Shown: positions 16,373-25,291 of the stretch, one piece after another
How positions within the stretch are numbered: the stretch's first letter is position 1
How the letters are laid out: the number at the start of each line of letters is the position of its first letter
Source of the DNA: Paludibacteraceae bacterium
Lineage (GTDB): Bacteria > Bacteroidota > Bacteroidia > Bacteroidales > Paludibacteraceae
Assembly (NCBI GenBank): GCA_016937795.1
Contig: JAFGVV010000032.1
Span: 1-64,000, forward strand
Direction of reading: 5' to 3'
DNA: 64,000 nucleotides
Position numbers and translations under genes: made by a program
The notes under the pieces: generated by a model
The model's input: the letters and a program-made list of their open reading frames with translations, nothing else
The model's database searches: none
Told to the model about the DNA's origin: nothing

Positions 16373-19300
16373 CTATTTCTTCAACAATTTATGCCCGTAA
16401 GAGCCACTTTCAGTATTTATTTTTATCAGATAAAAACCGGAGGTTAATCCGCCAAGCGGAACAACTGTGCTGACATCAGAATAATCTTTGAAGAACACCA
16501 CTGAACCCCTTAAATCGGTAATTGAAACTGAGCGAATAATTTCCTGACCTCTGGCTTCGATACGTACAAAGTCGGTTGCCGGATTTGGGAAAATGCTGAT
16601 ATCAGGATTAGTCTGCAATGATTCAACCGAATTTGGAATACTGTCAGGATTGACTAACTTCCATTGCCCTCCCAACTGGCCATAATCCACATTTTGCCAT
16701 ACTTTTTCGCCGGCAGTAGTGACGCCATCGATCACTTCTAGCTGCAAATCGCTGTTTTTATTGATTAGCCTAACAAAACCATTGCCTGCATCCTGAATAA
16801 TAAATAGTTGACTATCAGCAAATCCACTTTGAGAGTTTGTTTTTGCAAATAATTCTAATTCAGCGAGTTGGAGAACTGTGCCACTACTACAGGTCATTTC
16901 AATCCGGAAATATGTAAAGCTCGCTTCACTGGTCAGCGGGAAGGATTTTTCCTGAAAACGGGTACTAAAAGTCACATCCTGCTGTGTATCAATTATTGTC
17001 CAGTTTTCACCATTATTCGAGCCCGACAAAGTCCATGAACGCGGATCGCGCACGGGAGCATCGTTGGCCGAAGTCAGGCTGTAACGGCTCAATACTACAG
17101 GAGACGAAACTTTATATTGTACCCAGGCACTGTTGTAAAAAGTGAGAAACTTAGTGGCCACATTTTTATCAATTAGTTTGGTTACATCCTCACCGCCGGG
17201 CGAATCGGAATACTGAGCTGAGATTTCACCACCCAAAGCAGTTATATCGAATTCAATTCCATCCCATTGATTTACATACGCTTTTTGCTCATTACTTTGA
17301 TTGAAAATACTCAGATATTTATCGCTGCCAATATTTTTTATCGCATAAGTCCCACTTCCGACTGCTGTCAAACTAAATTTCTGAAAAGCTGAATTCTGAT
17401 AATTGCGTAAAATCACAGGAGCATCGTTGGCAGTATTATTGCCGGAAATGCTCATAAACATACCGCTTTGTTTGTGTTGAATAGCAAATGTCCCAGTCAG
17501 GTCTGCAATACCTTTCCGGCGAACAATCAGAGAATAAGTAGCATTATCAAACGATTCGGCAGCCAGGTCGCTTATCTGATTTTCGAAAATACGGACTTCG
17601 TTCCGGAAATTATCTGCTGCATATAATTCAATCACATATCCATTGTCGATAGTAAACGAGCTAAGCAATTCGGGAGTAAAACCCATTTCCTGCAAACGTT
17701 CGAATGTATATTCGCCAGCATTAAGTCCGACTGAAGCTCCCGAGAAGTTTGCATCGGCATACAGTTTGGCCACACCGGTTATGCATGGATTTAGTCCCGT
17801 TGTACCACTCACACATTCACCACAATTATCGAAGAATGCGGTTCCGTTTTCCACTCCGGCACAATCCTTAGGATTTTTAGTGTAAGGTGAAAGACCCAGC
17901 AAATCTATCTGTACATATCTTGGCCGGTACCAATATTTATCCACAAAAGCGGAAACCTCACAATCCTTACAAAAGAAAAGACAGTAATTGTAATTGGCCG
18001 AGAAAGAAATGGAATACATTCCGTTGGCCAATTGTCCGTGAAAATTAGGCATATAATACCAGTGTTTGTCGGCCTTATCGCCAACAGCTACAAGCTGTTT
18101 GTTTGTCCACGGGCCCTGTGGTGCAGGAGCAAAAGCCACATGCAGCTCAGGACTCATCAAAGGCATTGATACGTGTGCATAATTTCCTTCACCGAGACGA
18201 ATGACACCATCTCCCATCATGTCGTGAATACGTGCCGATGCATCTCTGCTTGTACCCCAGACATTTCCGTTCCAGTACTCCCATGTTCCTTTTTTCCCAT
18301 TCAGGTCACCCAAATCGGCACGGGCAACATGCATATACCGTCCCCAAACACCTTCGTTTTCGGTTCTGTAAAGATATATTTTATCGTTTTCTACAAAAAA
18401 AGTTTCGTAAGTATGACAGAAATTCTCCTGTTGCTCGATACCCAGAAACTCAAGTTCAGGATATGAAAACTTTGCCAGATACGAACGATCGTTGCCATAC
18501 ACTTCAATCAGATGCACTTTTACCTGATTATCCTCTATAAGTGCATCGCCAACCCAAAAAATATTCTTCACAGTCCCATCAGTATTGTAAATTACATCCT
18601 GATCGGGAATTCTGAAATAAGTTGACTGACCACCCTGATTGCTAATCGGATAAGCCGTAAGTTTATCATTTAAATCCTGCACAACTACAATATTGCGCAC
18701 AAATTGTCCCATATCTACCAATCGGTTGCGCGCCGGATAATTGACACCGTAAAACGAATCATTGAAAAACCACATTCTGCGTCCATCGGGCAAATCGAAC
18801 GACACATCGTTGTCGCCAGCTGTCCATACTTTTCCATTGGCATTGGGCTTCTGATTATAATTCCAGATATAGGTATTATACACATCGTAACCCAGCGTAT
18901 TCGACTGATCGACGAGTGTAAGACCATCCAAAAAATATGTCGCTCCGGCGGTAGATGTCACACTACAGGGGTCAGCTACCTTTGTTTTGGTTTTATCGTC
19001 CTGAAAGTAAAAAGTGATCACAATTTCTGAGTTAAGCTTTGAATTACTCACTTTAAACGGATAAAAAAATGCAGTGGCACCGGTATGCATTTCGTAAAGT
19101 ACAGCTGTTTGTTGCGCACCTTCAATTTGCACATAAAGTTTAGCTTCCTCCGGACCACGGGCCCAGAAGTGAAGCAGATAAAGCGAATCGCTTCCAATTT
19201 TCACCCGGGTCTTAGCCGATACTCCATTGGAATATTTAAGGGTAGATACTTCAGTTTTTAAGGACATTTTTCCATCCATAGCCTGAGTAGTGGCAAGGCT

Positions 19301-19498
19301 GAACTGTCCTGCGGAACCTGTCGTGATCCGGTATTCCCAATCGAGATTCAGACCATACTCAAAGCTACCGTTACGCAGGTAGTTTCCGGTTCGTTTTTGT
19401 AAATTTCCACTATTCAGTTGTGGGGCTGACGAGCCTCCATACACCTGATTTGCACATAAAAAGAGAAGAATAACAAAGTAAAAGCTGATTTTTTTCAT
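16373..19498 (-). CDS. Secreted multi-domain lectin-like protein with T9SS sorting domain
   Basis: The ATG at 19498 is chosen over upstream in-frame codons because it gives a clean signal peptide (MKKISFYFVILLFLCANQVYG). The protein then has 1,041 residues. In order: a CBM-like beta-sandwich (about 30-210), a DUF5005-like propeller region (about 219-533, WTAGDNDVSFDLPDGRR), a Cys-rich DCAGVENG/FFDNCGECV linker (about 546-575), a beta/gamma-crystallin-like domain (about 576-660), a ricin-type beta-trefoil (about 666-953) interrupted by an F5/8 discoidin domain (about 756-884), and a type A T9SS C-terminal signal (about 963-1041). It is probably a surface glycan-binding protein or glycosidase of the mannan locus; no catalytic motif is recognised. 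Confidence 0.85.
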   Translation of the reverse strand: MKKISFYFVILLFLCANQVYGGSSAPQLNSGNLQKRTGNYLRNGSFEYGLNLDWEYRITTGSAGQFSLATTQAMDGKMSLKTEVSTLKYSNGVSAKTRVKIGSDSLYLLHFWARGPEEAKLYVQIEGAQQTAVLYEMHTGATAFFYPFKVSNSKLNSEIVITFYFQDDKTKTKVADPCSVTSTAGATYFLDGLTLVDQSNTLGYDVYNTYIWNYNQKPNANGKVWTAGDNDVSFDLPDGRRMWFFNDSFYGVNYPARNRLVDMGQFVRNIVVVQDLNDKLTAYPISNQGGQSTYFRIPDQDVIYNTDGTVKNIFWVGDALIEDNQVKVHLIEVYGNDRSYLAKFSYPELEFLGIEQQENFCHTYETFFVENDKIYLYRTENEGVWGRYMHVARADLGDLNGKKGTWEYWNGNVWGTSRDASARIHDMMGDGVIRLGEGNYAHVSMPLMSPELHVAFAPAPQGPWTNKQLVAVGDKADKHWYYMPNFHGQLANGMYSISFSANYNYCLFFCKDCEVSAFVDKYWYRPRYVQIDLLGLSPYTKNPKDCAGVENGTAFFDNCGECVSGTTGLNPCITGVAKLYADANFSGASVGLNAGEYTFERLQEMGFTPELLSSFTIDNGYVIELYAADNFRNEVRIFENQISDLAAESFDNATYSLIVRRKGIADLTGTFAIQHKQSGMFMSISGNNTANDAPVILRNYQNSAFQKFSLTAVGSGTYAIKNIGSDKYLSIFNQSNEQKAYVNQWDGIEFDITALGGEISAQYSDSPGGEDVTKLIDKNVATKFLTFYNSAWVQYKVSSPVVLSRYSLTSANDAPVRDPRSWTLSGSNNGENWTIIDTQQDVTFSTRFQEKSFPLTSEASFTYFRIEMTCSSGTVLQLAELELFAKTNSQSGFADSQLFIIQDAGNGFVRLINKNSDLQLEVIDGVTTAGEKVWQNVDYGQLGGQWKLVNPDSIPNSVESLQTNPDISIFPNPATDFVRIEARGQEIIRSVSITDLRGSVVFFKDYSDVSTVVPLGGLTSGFYLIKINTESGSYGHKLLKK

Positions 19499-19552
19499 AA
19501 TATAGAAATACAATTGATTCAGCAGGATTTTGAAACCCCGAAGATAGTTTTT

Positions 19553-19582
19553 AATATGACGATAAAAAAATGCAATACCACC
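19553..19582 (-). promoter_or_regulatory. ECF-like promoter motif of the lectin gene
   Basis: On the minus strand GGTGGT is followed after 15 bases by CGTCATATT. The GGT-N15-CGTC arrangement is the same as at 20650-20681 and 33737-33768. The CGTC core lies 60 bases from the start codon at 19498. The sequence outside the boxes is not conserved with the other two sites. Confidence 0.5.
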
Positions 19583-19672
19583 AAAACGCAACTTCAATTT
19601 TGTGGCTGAAAACAAAAAAAGTCCGAAAACCCTGAGGTTAACGAACTCTTTTTACTGACTGGTTTTGAAAAA

Positions 19673-20581
19673 TCAATTAAGCACTACCTTTTTCACCTTG
19701 TTGTTCACTTTAATCATATAAACACCTTTGTTTAATTTATCGGTATTGATTACATCGTCAGATGTTTCAATTTTTTTGCTTCCCGATATATCATACAAAG
19801 TAACCATGTCGTTGGCATCTTTATTATTAATGTATATTGTTCTTCCTTTCAGCTCAATTTGAGCATAATCTTCAGATTTATTATAATCAATTGAGGTAGA
19901 AGTATAAATAATATTGGCTGTTGGCGACGACTCAAGAATTGCAGCTCTGATGATCTCAAAATTAGCCTGAGTGATGGCTGTTGACGAAAGATTTACAGTT
20001 TCGAGTTGTGTGCAATTTACAATTGAAACAGAAGACAGGCGTGGATTATTTGACAAATTGATTGTCTTCACCGGCATCTCGTTATAAGGACCAGCATCAA
20101 TTACAACGGTATGTAAATCGTTTCCTGACAGGTCGATTAATTCGAGCCATGAGAGGTCGTGTCGATCCCAATAATCCACCAACGAATTGTAACCCTCTGG
20201 CACTCCCGAATAATCAAAGTCGACCAAACTTGGCTGAACAAACTCAATGCTTGTTTCGGGCTTTTGTACAAAACCTGCACCTGCATAATTGACAGACACT
20301 ATGCCACGCCAGTGATTATTGGCATCTGCATGATTCAGGTAAGTTGTTGAAATATCAGCAGTTGTGCAGGTTATACCTGGAAAAATATTCCAAACACCTT
20401 CATAATCGGTATTGAAAGAGTCATCCTCCTTTTTAGGAAAAGCAGGAGGTGCTTCCCCTGTTCCCTGTTCAACCTTAGACAGAAACTGATCGATGTGATT
20501 TACACCCACAACCCATGTACCTGCAAAGGACATGGTAGTGCAAAAAACACTTAAGAGAAAGAAGATAGAAATTTTTTTCAT
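19673..20581 (-). CDS. Secreted leucine-rich-repeat-like protein with T9SS sorting domain
   Basis: A 302-residue exported protein: signal peptide at 1-20 (MKKISIFFLLSVFCTTMSFA), a unique middle part, then repeats of the type LELIDLSGNDLHTVVI / VKTINLSNNPRLSSVSI / LETVNLSSTAITQANF (about 145-210) that look like short leucine-rich repeats. The last 70 residues form a T9SS type A signal ending KGVYMIKVNNKVKKVVLN. It is probably displayed on the cell surface. A two-box motif lies upstream (20650-20681), shared with the first SusD gene. The ligand is unknown. Confidence 0.75.
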   Translation of the reverse strand: MKKISIFFLLSVFCTTMSFAGTWVVGVNHIDQFLSKVEQGTGEAPPAFPKKEDDSFNTDYEGVWNIFPGITCTTADISTTYLNHADANNHWRGIVSVNYAGAGFVQKPETSIEFVQPSLVDFDYSGVPEGYNSLVDYWDRHDLSWLELIDLSGNDLHTVVIDAGPYNEMPVKTINLSNNPRLSSVSIVNCTQLETVNLSSTAITQANFEIIRAAILESSPTANIIYTSTSIDYNKSEDYAQIELKGRTIYINNKDANDMVTLYDISGSKKIETSDDVINTDKLNKGVYMIKVNNKVKKVVLN

Positions 20582-20585
20582 GTGG

Positions 20586-20681
20586 ATTAAATTTAATTAT
20601 GATTACTTTTTTTTACTGAGAATAATCTGACTGAATCAGCCATTCTGAATATAAGACGACTTTAGCAGTAAATACCATTAA
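20586..20681 (-). promoter_or_regulatory. ECF-like promoter and conserved leader, copy B
   Basis: On the minus strand TTAATGGT and CGTCTTATA are separated by 15 bases, with the CGTC core 74 bases from the start codon. Downstream, an 18-base leader word (20613-20630 on the plus strand) matches copy A at 17 positions, and the palindrome ATTAAATTTAAT (20586-20597) is also shared. Copy A precedes the SusD gene at 33668 with the same 74-base distance. Confidence 0.65.
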
Positions 20682-20706
20682 ATTTCAGTAAAAAAGTTTT
20701 ATTGTA

Positions 20707-22083
20707 TCAGATTTTCGTCAGTTTAACTTTTCTGACAACAGGTTTGTTTATATTGTATATCTGATAAATTAAGACCTCCATTTCTTGTTCACGGGCATCA
20801 CGAATGGATTTATGCATCATTCGGGAGTAATTGTCGCGATGAATTTTCAGCCATATATTATTTGCAATTTCTTTATCCATGGCTTCAATCGCCTGACGGT
20901 TATTGGCAAAAAGCAATCCTTTCTTTTGAAAAAACCCAAACTGTACCCATGCATAATCGCGAAAATTTCGTTCAATTTCCCAGCGATATTCATTGAGATG
21001 CATAACGGCCATTGCCTGCTGGTACTGAGGAGTTTTCGATTCACAAGCAAGGTTAATTCCTTTTGCCAGATTGGTAGCCGACCATGTTCCAATCTCAATA
21101 TCATCGATATAAAGTTTGTAGTTACCCTTTAAACCGGAAACTTTTAAAAGTTCCTGATTCATCTCATCCATAAACGACACATATTTAACAGCATCCGATT
21201 GCGATTTTTGAGATTCCCAACCACGGTTAATTGTATCGAGCGGATAAGGCAAAGCATTTGCCAGATAATCGAAAGTGAGGGCCTTTCCGTTTTTTTGCAG
21301 ATTTGTAACAACACAATTTTCTGCTTTTACCACCTGTTCGCGACCAGCATTAATCTCTACATCGGCCACCTTATTTCCACTGAATCCCTGTTCTTTAAGA
21401 AACAGATAAGCCATTACCATATGTCCATCATTGTCGGGGTGAATTCTGTCACGACCGCAAAGGGTAAAGGTAGAATCCTTTTCTCTGAACTTCTGATTAA
21501 TGGCTGACATTGGTTTATTAAAGTCAATAAACTCCCAACCGTGTTGTTGTGCCGATTGTTTCTGAAAGTCCACAATTCGTTGCATAACAGCATTTTTTCC
21601 GCGCAGAGCCGTATTGCTTATTTTAGCATACTCGTCGTATGGTGAACCACCCAGCATCACAACTTTTGTGTTCGGAAGATCAGCCAAACGCTTTTCCATT
21701 AATTTATAATTATTGAAACACTCCTTGTACTTTTCCTCGCCAAATTCTTTTCCCTTGTCGCTGTTATATTCCATATAACCCGAGTCGTTCATTCCAAACG
21801 TTACCACAAGCATGGTTGGTCCTTTGCTAAACACATCGCCATCCAGACGTTTGTACATATCATAGGCAGTATCCCCACCAATTCCGGCATTCATGATTCG
21901 CAATTCCATATCGGGGAAGCGCGTCATATAATAAAGCCATATAAACGAATGATAATGACCGCCATCGGTAATACTATTACCTAAAAACACGACACGTTCA
22001 CGTTCTTTGAATTTGCTGAGTGACTGAGCAAAAACACCCACCGTCAATACTGTCAAAACCGATAATAAAATAATTTTCTTCAT
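20707..22083 (-). CDS. SGNH/GDSL hydrolase (putative carbohydrate esterase)
   Basis: A 458-residue exported hydrolase with signal peptide 1-19. SGNH block I is LGNSITDG with nucleophile S37, block III is FGMND near residue 98, and block V is DRIHPDNDGH near 210-219 with the catalytic Asp and His. The C-terminal 200 residues are an all-beta/helical extension (IEIGTWSATNLAKGINLA) seen in sialate- or acetyl-esterase-like family members. It follows the SusC gene by 47 bp in the same direction, so it probably removes ester groups from the imported or surface-bound glycan. Confidence 0.85.
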   Translation of the reverse strand: MKKIILLSVLTVLTVGVFAQSLSKFKERERVVFLGNSITDGGHYHSFIWLYYMTRFPDMELRIMNAGIGGDTAYDMYKRLDGDVFSKGPTMLVVTFGMNDSGYMEYNSDKGKEFGEEKYKECFNNYKLMEKRLADLPNTKVVMLGGSPYDEYAKISNTALRGKNAVMQRIVDFQKQSAQQHGWEFIDFNKPMSAINQKFREKDSTFTLCGRDRIHPDNDGHMVMAYLFLKEQGFSGNKVADVEINAGREQVVKAENCVVTNLQKNGKALTFDYLANALPYPLDTINRGWESQKSQSDAVKYVSFMDEMNQELLKVSGLKGNYKLYIDDIEIGTWSATNLAKGINLACESKTPQYQQAMAVMHLNEYRWEIERNFRDYAWVQFGFFQKKGLLFANNRQAIEAMDKEIANNIWLKIHRDNYSRMMHKSIRDAREQEMEVLIYQIYNINKPVVRKVKLTKI

Positions 22084-22130
22084 ATATTTTTATTTTTTTA
22101 AATATCCGGAATTCATTTTGTGTCAAACAT

Positions 22131-25100
22131 TTACAGAGTCACCTGAACACCAAAGTTAATAACACGCTGGTTCATATACGAATCGCCGGCCGAGTTACTT
22201 CTGATTTCCGGATCCTGCTGGTATTTGTCATAATTTGTAAATGTAAACAGGTTGTATGCATTCATATACAAACGGGCAGTATTGATAAACTCCGGCAATG
22301 CTGATTTCGGCAACTGATAAGCAAAATCTATGGTTTTGAGACGAACATACCAGGCATTAATTAACCAAAAGTCAGACATATAACCTTCGGCACTATTCAC
22401 TGTGGAAGGAATGGTGGTTAGGCGCGGAAACTGAATTTCTTCTCCGTTCTGATATCTTTCGGGTGTCCAGCGATTTTGGTGAACAGGCTGGAACTGACTT
22501 TTAAAGGATTCAATTCCTGTTCCGATAACACTGAAACTATAATCGAACGAACCCTGGAAGAGTACACTAATGGAGAAACCTTTCCAGTTTGCACCAAGCG
22601 TCCAACCAAGCGATGTGGTTGGTAAATTTGGTTTCCCGATAGCACCCTTGTCAAAATCATCGATAACTCCATCTTCGTTCATATCCTTATATTTCAGGTC
22701 GCCGGCCTGAATTGGAGTATCAGTATTTGGAACTGCAGGAGCAGAAGGATCATTGTTATTAATCAGCGTAATATCTTCGGGCGTATAGTAACCTATGAAC
22801 CGGTATCCGAATGGCTGGTTAATAGACTTGCCGGTTTCAGCCAGCCAGGGATATCTTTGCTGAGCTTCAGCTTTGTAAACTACCCTGTTTTTGGCATACG
22901 AAAAAACCAGATTCGAGTGGAAATGAACATCGTTGATTTTTGTCTGATAACCAAGCGATCCATCAAAACCCTGATTAACTGTTTTAGCCACATTCAGAGG
23001 CGACACTCCGATACCCAGAAGAAGTGGCACATCGTAACGTGTGACGAGCTGATCGAAGCGATTATCGTGGAAATAGTCGATGGTAAATGAGAAATTATCC
23101 AGTACTACCAAATCGAATCCCACATCAAACTTTTTAGCTTTTTCCCAGGTTACATTGTCGTTGCCCAATGCGCCTTCTCTGATAGAATTCTGAGTCTGCG
23201 GGTTCTCGCCAAAGTTGTATCCACCACCCGTTTCGTACACCTGACGATACAGGTAACGACCGCCCGGAGCAGCATCCGAACCTACAAGTCCGTATGAAAC
23301 TCTGAATTTCAGCATTTGTATTTTTTCCACATTTTCTTTAAAGAAATCTTCCTGCGAAATAGCGTATCCCAATCCAAGTGCGGGGAAGAAACCATATCGA
23401 TTATCTTTTCCAAAACGGTCGGATCCGTTGTAGGCAAGATTCAAATCCGCGAGATATTTTCCTTTGTATTTATAACCAATGGTAGAAGTATAGCCTTCGA
23501 AATTAGCAGGCACAGCAGCTGCACCTTCGTTGGTCTGGCTTTGGCGGTTGTAAAGCAACATAGCATTTACATCGTGATCTTCATTGAACACACGGGCATA
23601 ATTCAGCGAAGCCTGAATATTCAAATCCTTTACAGCCTGATTTACACCTGAGTTTACGCCGAATGTTGAATAAGCATATACTTCGTTGGGGTTAATGGTG
23701 TAAATATCTGTATCAGAATGATAACGATAAGTTGGATAACCATTGCTTCCACGCGACACACGACGGAAATTTTCATCTATACTTGAGTATGCCAGACGGA
23801 AATTAGCCGACAAACCTTTTGTGATCGCATCCATTTTATAGGTTGCTCCATACAGCACATTCACATCATTACGTTTTGTACGGGTATAACCTTCGTTTGC
23901 CAAACGCGCATTGAGTGTCGGAAGGAATCCTTTAGTATCGAGATAAGTGTATGAGCCATCAGGGTTCAGAAACGGAGCTGCATAAGGCGTCATTCTCTCG
24001 AAATTGTATATTTCACCGGTGGCATTCATACTTGACGGCTCGTTGATATTCATAAAACGTGTCGAAAAATCGAGTCGCATGTTCAGGTTATCGCTCACGT
24101 CGAAGTCGAGGTTCGTACGATAATTGAAACGGCGATAAAAATAATTTGTATTGACACCCGATTGCGAATTGTTGAAATCGCGTACCAAACCATTTTGCGA
24201 AAAATATCCGGTTGAAATAAAATATCTGAGTTTTTTTGAACCTCCGGATACATCCACATTTACATTGCTCTGAGAAGCAACAGGTTTAAAAATTTCCTGA
24301 TACCAGTTTACATCCGGATGACCATAAGGATCGTTTCCGGTACGAAAAGCCTGGAGATCAGTATCGGAGAACGGAATCTGAGAAGTCAATCCATCGTTCT
24401 GATAAGCTTCGTTTACAAGCAAAGCCGTCTGATATGAATTCAGAAACTGGGGTTGTCTCACAGGCGATTGCATACCGCCTTCCATACGCACATTGATTTG
24501 TGGTGCACCCTGCTCGCCACGACGGGTTTTCACCACCAACACACCATTAGCACCTTTAATACCATAAATGGCTGTGGTTGAAGCATCCTTCAGAATCGAA
24601 ATACTTTCAATTTCATTTACATTGATTTGCTGAAGCTGATCATAGGTGTACTGCACATCGTCCACCACAATAAGAGGCTGATTACCTGCCTCGTTGAGTG
24701 AGCTTACGCCACGAATAAAAAAGTCAGAAGCATCTTTACCCGGCTGACCGGAACGCTGTTGGGTAAAAAAGCCCGGAAGTTTTCCCGACAAAGCATTTTG
24801 CACATTACTTGTGGGCACCAACCGTATCTCGCGTGCACTGATGGCACTTACTGATCCGGTCATGGTTAGTTTTTTAGCTTTACCATAACCAATGGCAACC
24901 ACTTCGTCCAGATTAGTCACCTGATCGGGAGCAAGGCGTACGTCCACTACGCGCTGATTGGCTTTTACAATAATTTCCTGTGATTTGAAACCCACATACG
25001 AAAACACCAGTCTGTCGCCTGTTTCCACTGCAATTTCGTAACGTCCATCGAGGTCTGTTAATGTTCCGGTGGTAGTTCCTTTTTTCAGAATGTTTACACC

Positions 25101-25205
25101 AATGAGTGTCTCTCCATCAGTTGAAATGACAGTTCCTTTTTGTAATTGTCCGAATGCAAGCACCATAACATTCAGAAGTATGATTGTGATAATTAGTTTT
25201 TTCAT
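22131..25205 (-). CDS. SusC-like TonB-dependent outer-membrane transporter (copy a)
   Basis: A 1,024-residue transporter that, with a SusD lipoprotein, imports oligosaccharides across the outer membrane using TonB energy. After the signal peptide comes a carboxypeptidase-regulatory-like domain (about 20-100, GTLTDLDGRYEI), the plug domain (about 105-235, SGKLPGFFTQQ, FIRGVSSLNE, SILKDASTTAIYGIKGANGV) and the 22-strand barrel. The C-terminus ends with an aromatic/hydrophobic strand (NFGVQVTL). It follows a SusD gene across an 86-bp gap with a hairpin, and no SusD gene follows it. Confidence 0.95.
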   Translation of the reverse strand: MKKLIITIILLNVMVLAFGQLQKGTVISTDGETLIGVNILKKGTTTGTLTDLDGRYEIAVETGDRLVFSYVGFKSQEIIVKANQRVVDVRLAPDQVTNLDEVVAIGYGKAKKLTMTGSVSAISAREIRLVPTSNVQNALSGKLPGFFTQQRSGQPGKDASDFFIRGVSSLNEAGNQPLIVVDDVQYTYDQLQQINVNEIESISILKDASTTAIYGIKGANGVLVVKTRRGEQGAPQINVRMEGGMQSPVRQPQFLNSYQTALLVNEAYQNDGLTSQIPFSDTDLQAFRTGNDPYGHPDVNWYQEIFKPVASQSNVNVDVSGGSKKLRYFISTGYFSQNGLVRDFNNSQSGVNTNYFYRRFNYRTNLDFDVSDNLNMRLDFSTRFMNINEPSSMNATGEIYNFERMTPYAAPFLNPDGSYTYLDTKGFLPTLNARLANEGYTRTKRNDVNVLYGATYKMDAITKGLSANFRLAYSSIDENFRRVSRGSNGYPTYRYHSDTDIYTINPNEVYAYSTFGVNSGVNQAVKDLNIQASLNYARVFNEDHDVNAMLLYNRQSQTNEGAAAVPANFEGYTSTIGYKYKGKYLADLNLAYNGSDRFGKDNRYGFFPALGLGYAISQEDFFKENVEKIQMLKFRVSYGLVGSDAAPGGRYLYRQVYETGGGYNFGENPQTQNSIREGALGNDNVTWEKAKKFDVGFDLVVLDNFSFTIDYFHDNRFDQLVTRYDVPLLLGIGVSPLNVAKTVNQGFDGSLGYQTKINDVHFHSNLVFSYAKNRVVYKAEAQQRYPWLAETGKSINQPFGYRFIGYYTPEDITLINNNDPSAPAVPNTDTPIQAGDLKYKDMNEDGVIDDFDKGAIGKPNLPTTSLGWTLGANWKGFSISVLFQGSFDYSFSVIGTGIESFKSQFQPVHQNRWTPERYQNGEEIQFPRLTTIPSTVNSAEGYMSDFWLINAWYVRLKTIDFAYQLPKSALPEFINTARLYMNAYNLFTFTNYDKYQQDPEIRSNSAGDSYMNQRVINFGVQVTL

Positions 25206-25250
25206 GTGATAATAATTTTTTCAGATATCGAACTGAACTAACTTTGATTG

Positions 25251-25289
25251 AACAGGGATATTGTTATACTGTTTTTAATGTTCCCTGTT
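25251..25289 (-). other. Hairpin between the SusD and following SusC genes
   Basis: AACAGGGA (25251-25258) pairs perfectly with TCCCTGTT (25282-25289), leaving a 23-base loop. It begins 3 bases after the SusD stop codon on the transcribed strand and has no good T-run, so it may act as an RNA-stability or partial-termination element rather than a full terminator. Confidence 0.5.
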
Positions 25290-25291
25290 GA

